A stretch of 64,000 nt of DNA from Phycisphaeraceae bacterium (GCA_004213555.1 SHAP01000001.1:62001-126000); one strand, 5' to 3'. Shown: positions 15,149 through 24,678, counted from the first letter of the stretch. The notes: generated from the letters alone by a model not told the origin. Program-made: numbers and translations.

Positions 15149-18030
15149 GCATCGTCCCCTTGCTGTTTCATTCGCTTGGCGTCAAGCAACCGCTGCATGG
15201 CCGCAGATCGATCCGATGGCTGGTTCTCTTCGGAAGGGGAGGAAGACGCATCCGGGTCCTCCACAGGTGCCGGGGCATCTGGGTGTTCAACCTGTCCCGC
15301 GACGCCGCGAGCCTTGGCCACTTGCTCGTTCTGCTCACGGGTGGCCACCCGACCCGCCAATGTGGTCTCTGGTGCCTCAACAACATCGCGGCGAAGCAGA
15401 GAAGACCACTCCACAGCCAGGCGTCGAACCGCCACATCAAACAGAAAAACAATGGCGGCCAAAATCAAAGCCACATCCCAAACGGGCAAACGAGCCTCTC
15501 GGCGGGACAACCCTTCGCGAGTAAACAGGGATTCAGATCCAGCAAGCACTCGACCTGAGGTTTGGCGAGCCGCGCGTTCCAATGCGGGCGTGTTGTCTTG
15601 GAGCGCACGGAACTCTTCGGGGTACGGCATGTCAATGGCCCCAAGCACCCGATCGAACGAGGACTCACCAGGCCGGCGACCTGCGGCGGAAATAAACCAC
15701 GAACCTTCGTCACGCAAAGGAAATTCACCACGCCAACGACGAGGACCAACCTGACGAAGTTTGAGGGAGATCCGCTGCCCTTGGGGCCCCACCGCAACCG
15801 CCTCAAACCGACGCAACAAGGCGGTAGGGTTGTCATCGACGGCCTCAATCTCCACCACCGCCCGCTCTCCTTTCCGATCGGTTCGTAAGGCGATCTCTCG
15901 AGATTGTCCCGGACGCATGGCCCATCTTGCCAATTGCTCCCAGAAGCGGTCGTACTCAGGCCAATTGACCCAGTCGTTTGCCCACATCCGACCCGCATCG
16001 GTGGTCACGGCAACCGAACGCCCGGCGCCTGCAGCCCACCAAGCCACCAAAGGATCGGGTTCGTCTTCGCCTGTATCCAACCCAGACCCCAAACTCGCCG
16101 TGCCCCCCCGAGTGCCGGTGAGAACCCAACCTCGGACTGGAGGAAGCGAAGACAGACCGTCCAATGGGCCACCCACCAAACCTCGCTGCATGGAGGGTGT
16201 GATCGAAACCCCTTCTTGGATCAAATTCCGAGAGATACGCCTTGCTTCGCGGATAAAAATGGCCGGCAGTTTGTTGGGATCATCCACTTTGAAGAAGCGA
16301 CCACCGGTGGCAATCGCGGTGGCTTCCATCGCCATTTGATCCTGACGCGAACCATGCCCCCCCACCATCACGGTCGTGATTTGCACCCGATTGGCGTTGG
16401 CTTCTGCAATCGTCGCTTGGGTTGGCGGAGACGGGTCCCCATCAGAAATGACGATGATCTGACGCATGGCCGCTGGGGTGTCCGCGAGCCCCGCAATCGC
16501 CAATTCCATCGAGGGATCAAAATCTGGCATGTCGCCGTAGGTCAAGGCAGCCGTCGCGGCGTAGGCGGCTTTCCGGTCACCAACCCGCTGCATGGGCAGA
16601 ACCCAAACGCATCCAGCATTTTCATCAACACCACGGAAGGCATCCCAGTCAAACTCAACCATGCCAACAAAGTCATTGGGATGAAGGGTCTCAATCGCCG
16701 CTTCCGCCACCCGCCTCCCCCAATAGTTGCCTTCGGGCATTTCGCACGAATGCATCACCATGGCAATGGCACCGCCGGGCAGCTCTTTGGTCTGGGGCGG
16801 CTGGCAATCCAGCGGGAAGACATCGGCCAGTTCACTGCCGAGCCACCCCCCTGCCCCGAAAGCCCGGTTGCCACCAACGGTGAGCAATCCCACCCCAAGC
16901 TCGGTGACCGCGCGAGACAGCGCGGCGTCTTGGGCATCGGTGAACGCCCATCGCGGGACATTGGACAGGACCACCAAATCGAAACCTGCAAATGAAGCCA
17001 AATCAGAACCGGCGGCTTCGGGAGATTGTTGGAAAACTTCCAATCCAGAAGCACGCAGTGCTTCAGCCAGCGGGCCAGCACCATCCGGGCTGGTTTCAAG
17101 CAAGAGCACCCGGCCTTCCCCTTCGACGAACGTCAACGCCGTACCGACATTGTTTTCAGGTCGATCAAGGGACTGAGAAGAGGCGGGCTCGAACACAGCA
17201 CGCCATGAAACCGTGCCCCCGCCTTCAAAATTCTGCGGGGTCTCCCAAACACTTCGCCCCTCGGGTAGTTGCACCGACAAACCGAGTCCTGGGGCTGAAG
17301 GATCCAAATCAATTTCGATTCCTGAGCGAAACAGACGAAGCACCCCCGCCATCGGCTTCTGCGCAAGCACCGCAATTCTTACTGGGCTGCGCTGACCGGG
17401 ACGCACCCGGGTTGGCGCGGCCACAGACTCGATCCGAACTTCGGCATCTCGTTGGTGCCGAATCGGATAAATATCAATCGGAATCCCCGCCGCGCTCGAA
17501 CGAGCCACCGCCTCGCCAAAGTTTCCTTCGGTATCCACGCCATCCGAGGCCAAAACAAGGCGGGCCCGTGCGTCGTCTGGAAGAATAGAAAGGGCCGTGG
17601 CCACGGCAGCACCTAGATCGGTGGCATCACGTCGGGCCGGCTCCAACGGAACCCGAACCTGACCGCCAACCACGGGCATTTCCAAGATGGCGGGGTCGGC
17701 CCCAACCGCGATCACCCCCAAGCGATCTTCTGGCCGGCGTTCAGGATCTTTGCTCGCGGCCAGAATCAATGCATCAAGGGCGGCTTGGAGTTCGGTTTCC
17801 GGAATGGACTGGGTCCGATCCAGAATCACAATGGTGGCCACATCCTCAGATCGTTGCACGCGGTGCACATCAGCCGCCGCCAACAGCACCAAAGTCCAGG
17901 CCAAAGAACGCAGGCCCAAGGCCATCAAAGTGCGCCGCGGCTCACTCATCAACCGGCCACGTGACCAAAGCATCAGCACCGGAAGCAAAAGCAGTCCCCA
18001 CAGCCATTCAGGATGATCAACGCTGATCAT
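15145..18030 (-). CDS. Large membrane protein with VWA and glutamine-amidotransferase-like domains
   Basis: 961 residues. Two N-terminal helices (about 8-23 and 38-53) precede a VWA-like domain with the variant metal motif DRTQS at 71-75. A class I glutamine-amidotransferase-like fold follows (VLLLETSPDGAGPLAEALR, FDLVVLSNVPRWAF, GVGLLTVGGNRAFGAGGW) without an obvious catalytic Cys-His-Glu triad. Next is a second VWA-like part with IIVISDGDPSPP. A long beta-rich segment and one C-terminal helix (VALILAAIVFLFDVAV) precede a charged cytoplasmic tail. This architecture is typical of large MoxR-operon membrane proteins in planctomycetes. The role is inferred from context only. Confidence 0.82.
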   Translation of the reverse strand: MISVDHPEWLWGLLLLPVLMLWSRGRLMSEPRRTLMALGLRSLAWTLVLLAAADVHRVQRSEDVATIVILDRTQSIPETELQAALDALILAASKDPERRPEDRLGVIAVGADPAILEMPVVGGQVRVPLEPARRDATDLGAAVATALSILPDDARARLVLASDGVDTEGNFGEAVARSSAAGIPIDIYPIRHQRDAEVRIESVAAPTRVRPGQRSPVRIAVLAQKPMAGVLRLFRSGIEIDLDPSAPGLGLSVQLPEGRSVWETPQNFEGGGTVSWRAVFEPASSQSLDRPENNVGTALTFVEGEGRVLLLETSPDGAGPLAEALRASGLEVFQQSPEAAGSDLASFAGFDLVVLSNVPRWAFTDAQDAALSRAVTELGVGLLTVGGNRAFGAGGWLGSELADVFPLDCQPPQTKELPGGAIAMVMHSCEMPEGNYWGRRVAEAAIETLHPNDFVGMVEFDWDAFRGVDENAGCVWVLPMQRVGDRKAAYAATAALTYGDMPDFDPSMELAIAGLADTPAAMRQIIVISDGDPSPPTQATIAEANANRVQITTVMVGGHGSRQDQMAMEATAIATGGRFFKVDDPNKLPAIFIREARRISRNLIQEGVSITPSMQRGLVGGPLDGLSSLPPVRGWVLTGTRGGTASLGSGLDTGEDEPDPLVAWWAAGAGRSVAVTTDAGRMWANDWVNWPEYDRFWEQLARWAMRPGQSREIALRTDRKGERAVVEIEAVDDNPTALLRRFEAVAVGPQGQRISLKLRQVGPRRWRGEFPLRDEGSWFISAAGRRPGESSFDRVLGAIDMPYPEEFRALQDNTPALERAARQTSGRVLAGSESLFTREGLSRREARLPVWDVALILAAIVFLFDVAVRRLAVEWSSLLRRDVVEAPETTLAGRVATREQNEQVAKARGVAGQVEHPDAPAPVEDPDASSSPSEENQPSDRSAAMQRLLDAKRMKQQGDDA

Positions 18031-20243
18031 GGCATCGCCTTGAACTCGCTGGAGTCCACCTCAAGGATACGGTGGTTGCCACTGTCCAAGACCAAGATGC
18101 GCTGATCGATACAACCCACCGCCCAAGGGTACCGCAGACCATTTGCCTCTTCTGCAGACCAAGTGCGAAAGGTCTCTGTATCAAGCGAAATTTCATGGAC
18201 CCGGCACCCGCCAAATTCCGCAACCAGAACTTGCCCTCTCGGGGTCAAGGCCAAACCATAAGGATACGAAAATTGACCAAGCTCATGCCCAGGTCCGCCG
18301 ACGGTCCGCACCAACTCACCCTCTGAAGAAAGAACATGCAATTGATGACCGTTTGCTTCGGTGATCAGCATCACCTGATGCTTTGGGCTCCACAAGAGCG
18401 ACTGCGGGCGTCGGAAATGTTGACTTTCAGCGGCCACGAAGAGAGGGGAGTAATCATCAGCAAAGACCTGAATCCGATCATTGCCACCATATTCACTCAC
18501 CCACAACCGACCTTGTCCATCCCGGGCAATATCGGTGGGGTAAATGAATTCACCCAAATCCTCTCCATACTCACCAAAGGTGGTTCTCAACGTGCCATCA
18601 GACTCGTAAACCAAGACCCGGTGCTCGTGGGTATCGGCGACGAAAATGGTTCCGTCATCATCAACAAAGATGCCGGTCGGATTTCCGTTTTTTCGAGTGG
18701 GTGTGGACCATTCCTGCAAAGGCGTGCCGTCAGAAGCCAAGCGTTGGATGCGAGCCCGTTTGTCGACCACCAAGATGGTGTTGGTTTGAGGATCAACATC
18801 CATAGCGCGGGGATATGCAAATCGACCTGGCGTCAGACCATTTCCCCCGATGACGGGTGATTCAACTTCAGTGCCGACCTCATTACACGAGACCAGCAGC
18901 ACCGCCAAGAGCATTCCCAAGCATCGTCGAGGAAGCAGCCAAGCAACACCTCCGATTGCCAACAACAATGGGACCATCGCCAGCAGGACCACCCCGGGAC
19001 GTTGGTAGTGCAAGGCCGAAAGCAGCGATACTGCCAGAGGATCATCTCCCGGCTGTGCCAAACGAGCGCTTACGGTCAACTCGCCCAACGCAAGCATCAT
19101 GGCGGCCAGCCCACCAAATCCAATGACCCGCAACCTTGGCAAACCCAACCCAAAGGAGCGCTGGACCGCGGCGGCTTCGAGATGACGGGCCTCACGCTGG
19201 GTCGATTCTTCCATCACACCCAAAAGATACCCCACCGCCCATCCGCCAAACGCAACACGCAACAACACCCCCAGCATCAAGCCCACGTCGCCGACCACGG
19301 CGGCAAACAACGGTGGTGGCAAAAAGTACAGAACGCCCCAAGCGGCAAGACCACATTGGCTCCAACGAAGTGAGACATCAACCAGCACACGTGCATGCAA
19401 TGCCACCACGCCGCCCCCCAAACCAACCACCGCCAAGCGCCAGGCATCTGGACCGAATTGTCGGCCGTGCAGCAGGAAGAAGTCATGCAGGCGAAGATCT
19501 CCGGCAAAAGAAAGTGCTGCCCCCAGAACGGGAAGAGTCGCCAGCAACAACCAAGCCCCGCCCGGTCGCTCTTCACGCTCAACCTGCCAATGTTGTTTGT
19601 TGGTGGAACACCAGATCAGTGGAAAAAGAGCCAAGGCAAACCACGGCACAAAGGCACCAAGTGCTTCACGCGGGATACCAGCATCCAATGCCGCCCGGAA
19701 CTCGTTGGCCAAGCCTGGCCAACGGGCAAGATCCCAAGACGTGGTATCCAAAGCCGATCGCACCGCGACAATTGTTCCGCCAAGGGAAAGGGGCAGCTTG
19801 GAAAGCTGCATCCGCAACCACCATCGGCGTAGGGGACCGGCCCCGGAAAGTTGGGCGGCCTCAAAGGCACTGGCGTGGCTTCCCGAACCGCAGAGAAACA
19901 TCACGCACAAGGCCATCCCCGAGATGGCGTGGGCGAGCAACACTGGCAAACCACTCGGAAAAAAACCTTCCAGCACACTCGCAGGTCCATCAAGCGATGC
20001 AAATGACCAAGTCAGAAGCCAGGGCGGCAACGCCGCGACCAAGAGAACCGTCCAGAGCGGCGAACGGGCCAGAACCGCTGCCAAGACCACGGCAATCGCC
20101 CCCGAAGCTGCGGCCACACCCAGTGTTCGCCAGCAAACAATAGGCCATGGGTCAAGAGGAACCGGAAAGAGATCCCACGAAGGCAATCCAGAACCAAGCG
20201 GCCACATGCACATGACCAAGGGAGCAAGAACCAACCAACGCAT
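18027..20243 (-). CDS. ABC importer permease fused to NHL-repeat propeller
   Basis: 738 residues. Residues 1-440 resemble the double-domain permeases of the ferric iron/thiamine ABC family: many membrane helices and two EAA loops, EAAQLSGAG at 128-136 and EAAAVQRSFG at 356-365, the second followed by the family-like LALGELTVSARLAQPGDDPL. Residues 444-453 read MLLAVLLVSC, a complete lipoprotein signal with lipobox LVSC. Residues 465-735 carry about six NHL repeats (GRFAYPRAMDVD, NPTGIFVDDDGTIFVADTHEHRVLV, and so on) forming a probable extracytoplasmic beta-propeller. It overlaps the binding-protein gene by one base. No ATPase gene adjoins. It could be one fused protein or a permease with an internally started lipoprotein. 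Confidence 0.8.
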   Translation of the reverse strand: MRWLVLAPLVMCMWPLGSGLPSWDLFPVPLDPWPIVCWRTLGVAAASGAIAVVLAAVLARSPLWTVLLVAALPPWLLTWSFASLDGPASVLEGFFPSGLPVLLAHAISGMALCVMFLCGSGSHASAFEAAQLSGAGPLRRWWLRMQLSKLPLSLGGTIVAVRSALDTTSWDLARWPGLANEFRAALDAGIPREALGAFVPWFALALFPLIWCSTNKQHWQVEREERPGGAWLLLATLPVLGAALSFAGDLRLHDFFLLHGRQFGPDAWRLAVVGLGGGVVALHARVLVDVSLRWSQCGLAAWGVLYFLPPPLFAAVVGDVGLMLGVLLRVAFGGWAVGYLLGVMEESTQREARHLEAAAVQRSFGLGLPRLRVIGFGGLAAMMLALGELTVSARLAQPGDDPLAVSLLSALHYQRPGVVLLAMVPLLLAIGGVAWLLPRRCLGMLLAVLLVSCNEVGTEVESPVIGGNGLTPGRFAYPRAMDVDPQTNTILVVDKRARIQRLASDGTPLQEWSTPTRKNGNPTGIFVDDDGTIFVADTHEHRVLVYESDGTLRTTFGEYGEDLGEFIYPTDIARDGQGRLWVSEYGGNDRIQVFADDYSPLFVAAESQHFRRPQSLLWSPKHQVMLITEANGHQLHVLSSEGELVRTVGGPGHELGQFSYPYGLALTPRGQVLVAEFGGCRVHEISLDTETFRTWSAEEANGLRYPWAVGCIDQRILVLDSGNHRILEVDSSEFKAMP

Positions 20244-21139
20244 CAGGATGCCCCGAAGATCTGCAGGGCCTCTTCCACGGCGACCGATTGCTCTTCAGAA
20301 GCGCGATCAGGTTGGTAGCGCAAACCTTCTGGAAGCTGGTCGGGATGAAGCCAGCCTGGAGCAGCTGATCGGAACACCTTGGCTCCATTCTTCCGCATCC
20401 ACTCCAAATACATCACACCTTCAGGGGTTGACGGAACCACCAGACGGGCCTCTGCAGTCATGATCCAAGGTCCACGCACTTGGTCAAGAGGCAGGGGAAG
20501 AAAGCGCACTGGTTGGCCAAGCGCTTGCGCTGCGGCAACATCGTCCGCGTCGGTTGCTCCAAACGCGACCTCCCCTTGTGCAACTTCGTCGACCACGGCT
20601 CGGTTGCCTCCGGCCACCAACCGCACCCCCACTTCATTCAGTCCGCGCAGAAGAAATCGATACTCGGTCTCACCAAGCACCGAACGCAGAACACCAAGAT
20701 GGGCTCCGGTGGACCCGTAGCGAGGGTCAGCCACCGCAAGGCCTTGGTCATGCCAACGGTCGCTGGCCAGATCCAACCAAGAGGAAGGACACTGGACATC
20801 TTCACGATCCGAATGCACCACCAAACCACGGACTCGTCCGGCCAGAACTTCTCCTTCCGAAAGCAACACCCCTTCTGCGGCCAACGCCGCAACACTCAAA
20901 GGTTCACCACACACAAAAACATCGGCTTGAGGAAAAGATGCTTCGAGTCGCAACCGATGAACCAAGCCAGCGGTTTTGGTCGCTTCGGTGTCACCAAGTC
21001 TCTTCACCGTGAATGGAAGCTCTCGTTGTGCCTGAGCGACAACCATCCGCCCGGGTTCATCATCAAGACCGTCGTACACCACCACCGTGGGATCTGAATC
21101 CGTGCAGCCCAAAAGGAGCAACCACGCCAGACGCTTCAC
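20243..21139 (-). CDS. Ferric-iron-type solute-binding lipoprotein
   Basis: 298 residues. It starts with a short lipoprotein signal MKRLAWLLLLGC (lipid Cys at 12). The body matches the FbpA/FutA class of extracellular solute-binding proteins: VVVYDGLDDEPG, DVFVCGEPLSVAALAAEGVL, LAVADPRYGSTGAHLGVL, VRLVAGGNRAVVDEVAQGEV and FGATDADDVAAA. Iron or another oxyanion/metal is the family norm, but the Tyr pairs that bind iron are not obvious here, so the substrate is unknown. It is directly followed by the permease-NHL gene, so the two presumably work together. Confidence 0.8.
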   Translation of the reverse strand: MKRLAWLLLLGCTDSDPTVVVYDGLDDEPGRMVVAQAQRELPFTVKRLGDTEATKTAGLVHRLRLEASFPQADVFVCGEPLSVAALAAEGVLLSEGEVLAGRVRGLVVHSDREDVQCPSSWLDLASDRWHDQGLAVADPRYGSTGAHLGVLRSVLGETEYRFLLRGLNEVGVRLVAGGNRAVVDEVAQGEVAFGATDADDVAAAQALGQPVRFLPLPLDQVRGPWIMTAEARLVVPSTPEGVMYLEWMRKNGAKVFRSAAPGWLHPDQLPEGLRYQPDRASEEQSVAVEEALQIFGAS

Positions 21140-22701
21140 TCGGACTTTTTCCCAGTCAGGCGTTCGTGGTAGCGACGCAACGCTTCTCGGTGCCGGGGAT
21201 CGGTCACTTCTTGCTCGAGGGCCGCCTCCCAGCCTGCCAAAGCAACCCGCCGTGCCTCGACGGGATCCAAGGTGCTTTCACCCACTGGGGCGGCTCGACG
21301 CTCTTTCATCCGAAGCAGCACTTCACCCTCCGAAGGATCTCCGGCCAGCCGCTCAAAGGTGGTGTCGCTCTCGGTCTCTTGAGCCGATCCGGGAAGCCCG
21401 CCGTTGCTCTTTCCTTTGCTCTTGTTCCCAAGGCCTGGCGTGCCCTCCTCGCACTGGGCCATCCCGCTTAACGCCGCCATCGCTTCTTCGGGCGACATTG
21501 AACCGCAGGCCGATTGCATGGCTTGGCCTTCCTTCATGGCCTGCATCAGTTGCTTCATCATGGCAGTGGCATCCCCAGAGCGTTGCCCATCTTTGTTCTC
21601 TGAGGCTTGCTTCAGCTGTTCTGCCATCTGCTTGAGACGTTCTTGAGCTTTTTGATCGCCAGCCGCGGCTTGCGCCATCATGTCCAGCATTTCTTGCGAT
21701 GCCTCAGGAACTGTGGATGGGTTCTTGTTGGTGGTCATGGCCACATCGGAGAGGTCCGATGCAAGATCAGACAACGCCTTGCGAATGGCTTCGGCTTGAA
21801 CCTCATCTCCGTCGGCCATGGCTTGCGCCAACTGCGCGTCCAACTCGGCCGCCGCTTGTTCGGCCAAGGCTTCGTTGCCCTCTTGTAAAGCCTCCCGAAG
21901 ACTTGTAGCGGGATCGAGTTTGGGATTCAACTCGGCCAGTCGATCTTTCAGTGCATCCGATTCGGCTTGCAAGGATTCAAGGCGTTCATCGAGTTGGCGA
22001 CGCGCCTCGGCCATCGCTTCCGCCTGACGCAACGGATCATCCGCGGTGGCGGCTTCGGTCAAGGACTCGGCAAGTTCAGCGGCCAAGTCTCCATCCTCTT
22101 CTCCAAAAGCAGATGCAGATTCAATGGCTTCTTCCACCACTTCGGCCACCGCCTTGACCGGCGTGATGGCCACCTGGTCTTTCACCAAAGCCGTGGGTTC
22201 CGCTGGAATTCGGGCGGGAAATTGCATCACCCCCAAGGCAAGCAGAGGCATGGCCAAACGCATCCAACTGGACGATGGCCAGACTGGGCCCAATCGCCGC
22301 AGTCGTGCGTGGGTGCTCGCCTGGGCCAACAACGCCTCCGCGGCACCCACCACGGTTTGCATCGCTTTCACATCTTCCAAAGACTCCTGTTGGCTGAGTT
22401 CATCCGCAGTCACCAAGGTCTCTGGAGACCCAAGCGCATCATCGGCGAGCAACAACATCGAAGTCCGCTCCAACTGGATGTTGCGAGCGCACCAGAACAA
22501 CCGAGCCAGAACCAGGACAGTGCCGATCAGGAGCAAACCAGACCACGACGTACCTGCCAATGGAACCAAACGATCGACCAACGCGACCACTGCAAACAGC
22601 ATCCCCAGCCAGCCGAGATCGACCAGCAACCGATTTCGGAGCGAGCGCCACAATATGGCCCGGCGTATCAAAGACACCGCTTTGTCCAGCGTCATCATCA
22701 C
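21136..22701 (-). CDS. Membrane-anchored coiled-coil protein, hypothetical
   Basis: 521 residues. Two adjacent N-terminal helices (about 28-46 and 54-70) and one more near residues 150-166 anchor it. The rest is a long Ala/Glu/Gln-rich helical region (ELAESLTEAATADDPLRQAE, QMAEQLKQASENKDGQRSGD, MMKQLMQAMKEGQAMQSACG) consistent with coiled coils. A charged C-terminus follows. It resembles the long helical membrane proteins that accompany MoxR/VWA operons in planctomycetes, sometimes called DUF4175-like. It overlaps the next gene by four bases. No enzymatic motif is visible. Confidence 0.7.
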   Translation of the reverse strand: MMMTLDKAVSLIRRAILWRSLRNRLLVDLGWLGMLFAVVALVDRLVPLAGTSWSGLLLIGTVLVLARLFWCARNIQLERTSMLLLADDALGSPETLVTADELSQQESLEDVKAMQTVVGAAEALLAQASTHARLRRLGPVWPSSSWMRLAMPLLALGVMQFPARIPAEPTALVKDQVAITPVKAVAEVVEEAIESASAFGEEDGDLAAELAESLTEAATADDPLRQAEAMAEARRQLDERLESLQAESDALKDRLAELNPKLDPATSLREALQEGNEALAEQAAAELDAQLAQAMADGDEVQAEAIRKALSDLASDLSDVAMTTNKNPSTVPEASQEMLDMMAQAAAGDQKAQERLKQMAEQLKQASENKDGQRSGDATAMMKQLMQAMKEGQAMQSACGSMSPEEAMAALSGMAQCEEGTPGLGNKSKGKSNGGLPGSAQETESDTTFERLAGDPSEGEVLLRMKERRAAPVGESTLDPVEARRVALAGWEAALEQEVTDPRHREALRRYHERLTGKKSE

Positions 22702-22731
22702 GCCACCATGGTACGCCAGGAACGGGTGGTG

Positions 22732-23730
22732 TCACGAAATCGTGGACATCAATGCATCCCGAATTGTGCCCATCGCCGTGCTCAAATCACCCGGGATTCG
22801 GCAACCTGCAGCCATGCGGTGTCCTCCGCCTCCAAACTGTGCCGCGAACTCGGCGACATCGAGAATCGGACAGCCGTGTTCATCAGGAATGGAACGAAGG
22901 GAAACCTTGACCAGACCCGGGGTCACTTCAGTGCACAGAAGGGAAACCCCGCAACCCCGGACCGACAGTGGTTCATTGACCACGCCTGCCAAAACTTCTG
23001 CACCTGCGCCAGCCAAGACAAAATCATCATGGGCCAATCCGGTCATCGCGACTTGTCCTTCGGCCAGCCACTCCAATCGCCCAAGGGCGGTGCCCATCAA
23101 AGACAACCGGGCTGGATGTTGAGCCCCTTCGGTGGCCTGGTACAACCGGTCTCTATGGGCGCCCGCTTCAATCAATCTGCCCGCCAACGCGAAGGCCCCG
23201 GCATCCGCATTGGCATGCCGGAACCATCCCGTATCGGTGGCCAAACCAAGCAGCAGGGGTTCCGCGAGATCTTGGTCCAGCGAGAGTCCCGCCTCAAGGA
23301 TCAATTTCGTCAACAACGCGGTGGTGGATGGGAGGGTGGCATCGACACAGGCATTCGCCCACCGGTCGCCATTGGCATGATGATCAACCACGAGGAGACG
23401 ATCCTCCATCGACCGGCAAAACACCGCGTCCCGATCAAGCTGTGATTCGGCAGAAGTATCCACGACCACCACCGCCTGAGCTTCGGGTGGATTTGGGTCG
23501 TCAAAAGTCACGGGCTCGTCCGGAAACAACTCGCGCATCATGGGGTCAAGCCAGCCTGTCAAGCGAATTCGGGCCGAGCCACCCAGCCTTTCTAGCAAGC
23601 GACGTACCGCGACCGCCGATCCCCATGCATCTCCGTCGGGTCGGGCATGGGTCAGCACCAGCACGTCTTTGTGCTCGCGCAACCAAGCGATGGTTTGGGA
23701 CAGGTTCATGGATTGTTGGTGCTGGTTCAT
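22732..23730 (-). CDS. nrnA: DHH phosphoesterase, NrnA-like oligoribonuclease/pAp phosphatase
   Basis: 332 residues with both domains of the NrnA family. DHH domain: VLTHARPDGDAWGSA near residue 25, VVVVDTSAE, and VVDHHANGD near residue 118 providing metal ligands, then SAVALL-like STTALLTKLI and ATDTGWFRH. DHHA1 domain: FGGGGHRMAAGCRI near the C-terminus. NrnA degrades short oligoribonucleotides and 3'-phosphoadenosine 5'-phosphate. The gene lies 18 bases after ribF and 30 bases before the MoxR-type run, so it may share its transcript. Confidence 0.92.
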   Translation of the reverse strand: MNQHQQSMNLSQTIAWLREHKDVLVLTHARPDGDAWGSAVAVRRLLERLGGSARIRLTGWLDPMMRELFPDEPVTFDDPNPPEAQAVVVVDTSAESQLDRDAVFCRSMEDRLLVVDHHANGDRWANACVDATLPSTTALLTKLILEAGLSLDQDLAEPLLLGLATDTGWFRHANADAGAFALAGRLIEAGAHRDRLYQATEGAQHPARLSLMGTALGRLEWLAEGQVAMTGLAHDDFVLAGAGAEVLAGVVNEPLSVRGCGVSLLCTEVTPGLVKVSLRSIPDEHGCPILDVAEFAAQFGGGGHRMAAGCRIPGDLSTAMGTIRDALMSTIS

Positions 23731-23748
23731 GCGTGATCTCTTCGCGAA

Positions 23749-24633
23749 CTACCGACGATCGGCATGATGCTGCCGTGCGACTTCCAGATCATGATGGATT
23801 TGGTGTTGGAGGGCTTCTGGAGATTCAAATCGTACCGCCCCGCGGACACGAGACTGAAAAGCCACCTGCAGTGGCCACCCGGCACCATCCGGAACACCCT
23901 CTTCGGGATCCGAGAGCACGTGGGTTTCACACTTTCTTGCTTCGTTACCGAAGGTTGGGTTGGTGCCAACGAAGCTCACCGAAGGGACCGATTGTCCACC
24001 TGGGAGACGAGAGGATGTGACGTACACACCATCGGCGGGAAGCATGGTCTTCGGATGGAGGTTTGCGGTTGGTGTTCCCAAGGTGCGACCGCGACGTTGC
24101 CCGGCTCGAACGCGTCCCAGAATCTCATAAGGGCGGCCAAGAAGTGAGTTGGCAAGTTCAAGATCAGCCTCGGCCAGCGCAACCCTGATTCGGGAACTGG
24201 AAACACGCTCTCCATTGAATTGCACGTCTTCAAGTACGAACACCTCAAAGCCAAACTGGGCCCCGAGATCCTCCAACAACGTTGTGGTCCCTGAGCGACG
24301 GTGACCAAAACGAAAATCCTGCCCCACCACCAAACGGCTGAATTGATGGTTTTCGTGGAGATCACGAATAAAATCGAAAGCTGGAGTCTCCAAAAGACCA
24401 GAACGCGGGTCCAAGCGGATCACCCGAGCCCCGTGTTTCCGAAGTTCACGTGAACGGGTTCGCCACGTGGTCAGGGGAAGAGGCGTGGTTTGGCCCAAAA
24501 CAGATTGGGGGTGCGGGTGAAAGGCTGCTGCCAAGACCCGGCAGCCGTCCTGAGCCGCTCGCGCCAGAAGGGCTTGGTGTCCCAAATGGACCCCATCCAG
24601 TACCCCAATCACCATTGCACGCTGCGGATTCAT
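23749..24633 (-). CDS. ribF: Bifunctional riboflavin kinase / FAD synthetase
   Basis: Makes FMN and then FAD from riboflavin. 294 residues from the start at 24633, where the conserved beginning MVIGVLDGVHLGHQALLARA fits the family. The FAD synthetase nucleotidyl-transferase domain shows GVHLGHQ and RLVVGQDFRFGHRRSG, with SSSRIRVAL at its end. The riboflavin kinase domain shows GRVRAGQRRGRTLGTPTANL near residue 185 and the GVYVT and NPTFG motifs. The first seven residues are short for the family. Divergent from the glutamate dehydrogenase gene with only 45 bases between starts. Confidence 0.94.
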   Translation of the reverse strand: MNPQRAMVIGVLDGVHLGHQALLARAAQDGCRVLAAAFHPHPQSVLGQTTPLPLTTWRTRSRELRKHGARVIRLDPRSGLLETPAFDFIRDLHENHQFSRLVVGQDFRFGHRRSGTTTLLEDLGAQFGFEVFVLEDVQFNGERVSSSRIRVALAEADLELANSLLGRPYEILGRVRAGQRRGRTLGTPTANLHPKTMLPADGVYVTSSRLPGGQSVPSVSFVGTNPTFGNEARKCETHVLSDPEEGVPDGAGWPLQVAFQSRVRGAVRFESPEALQHQIHHDLEVARQHHADRR

Positions 24634-24678
24634 TTCCGGCACAATAGGATGTCTCCAGAGTCGCGAGGTGCCCCAAAG
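24634..24678. promoter_or_regulatory. Short divergent spacer between ribF and gdh
   Basis: Only 45 bases separate the two starts. CCTATTGTG / CACAATAGG gives a -10-like TATTGT for ribF about 10 bases before its ATG, and on the other strand CACAAT with TTGCAC 19 bases upstream (inside ribF). Either the mRNAs are nearly leaderless or the real promoters lie inside the opposing genes. Confidence 0.3.
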
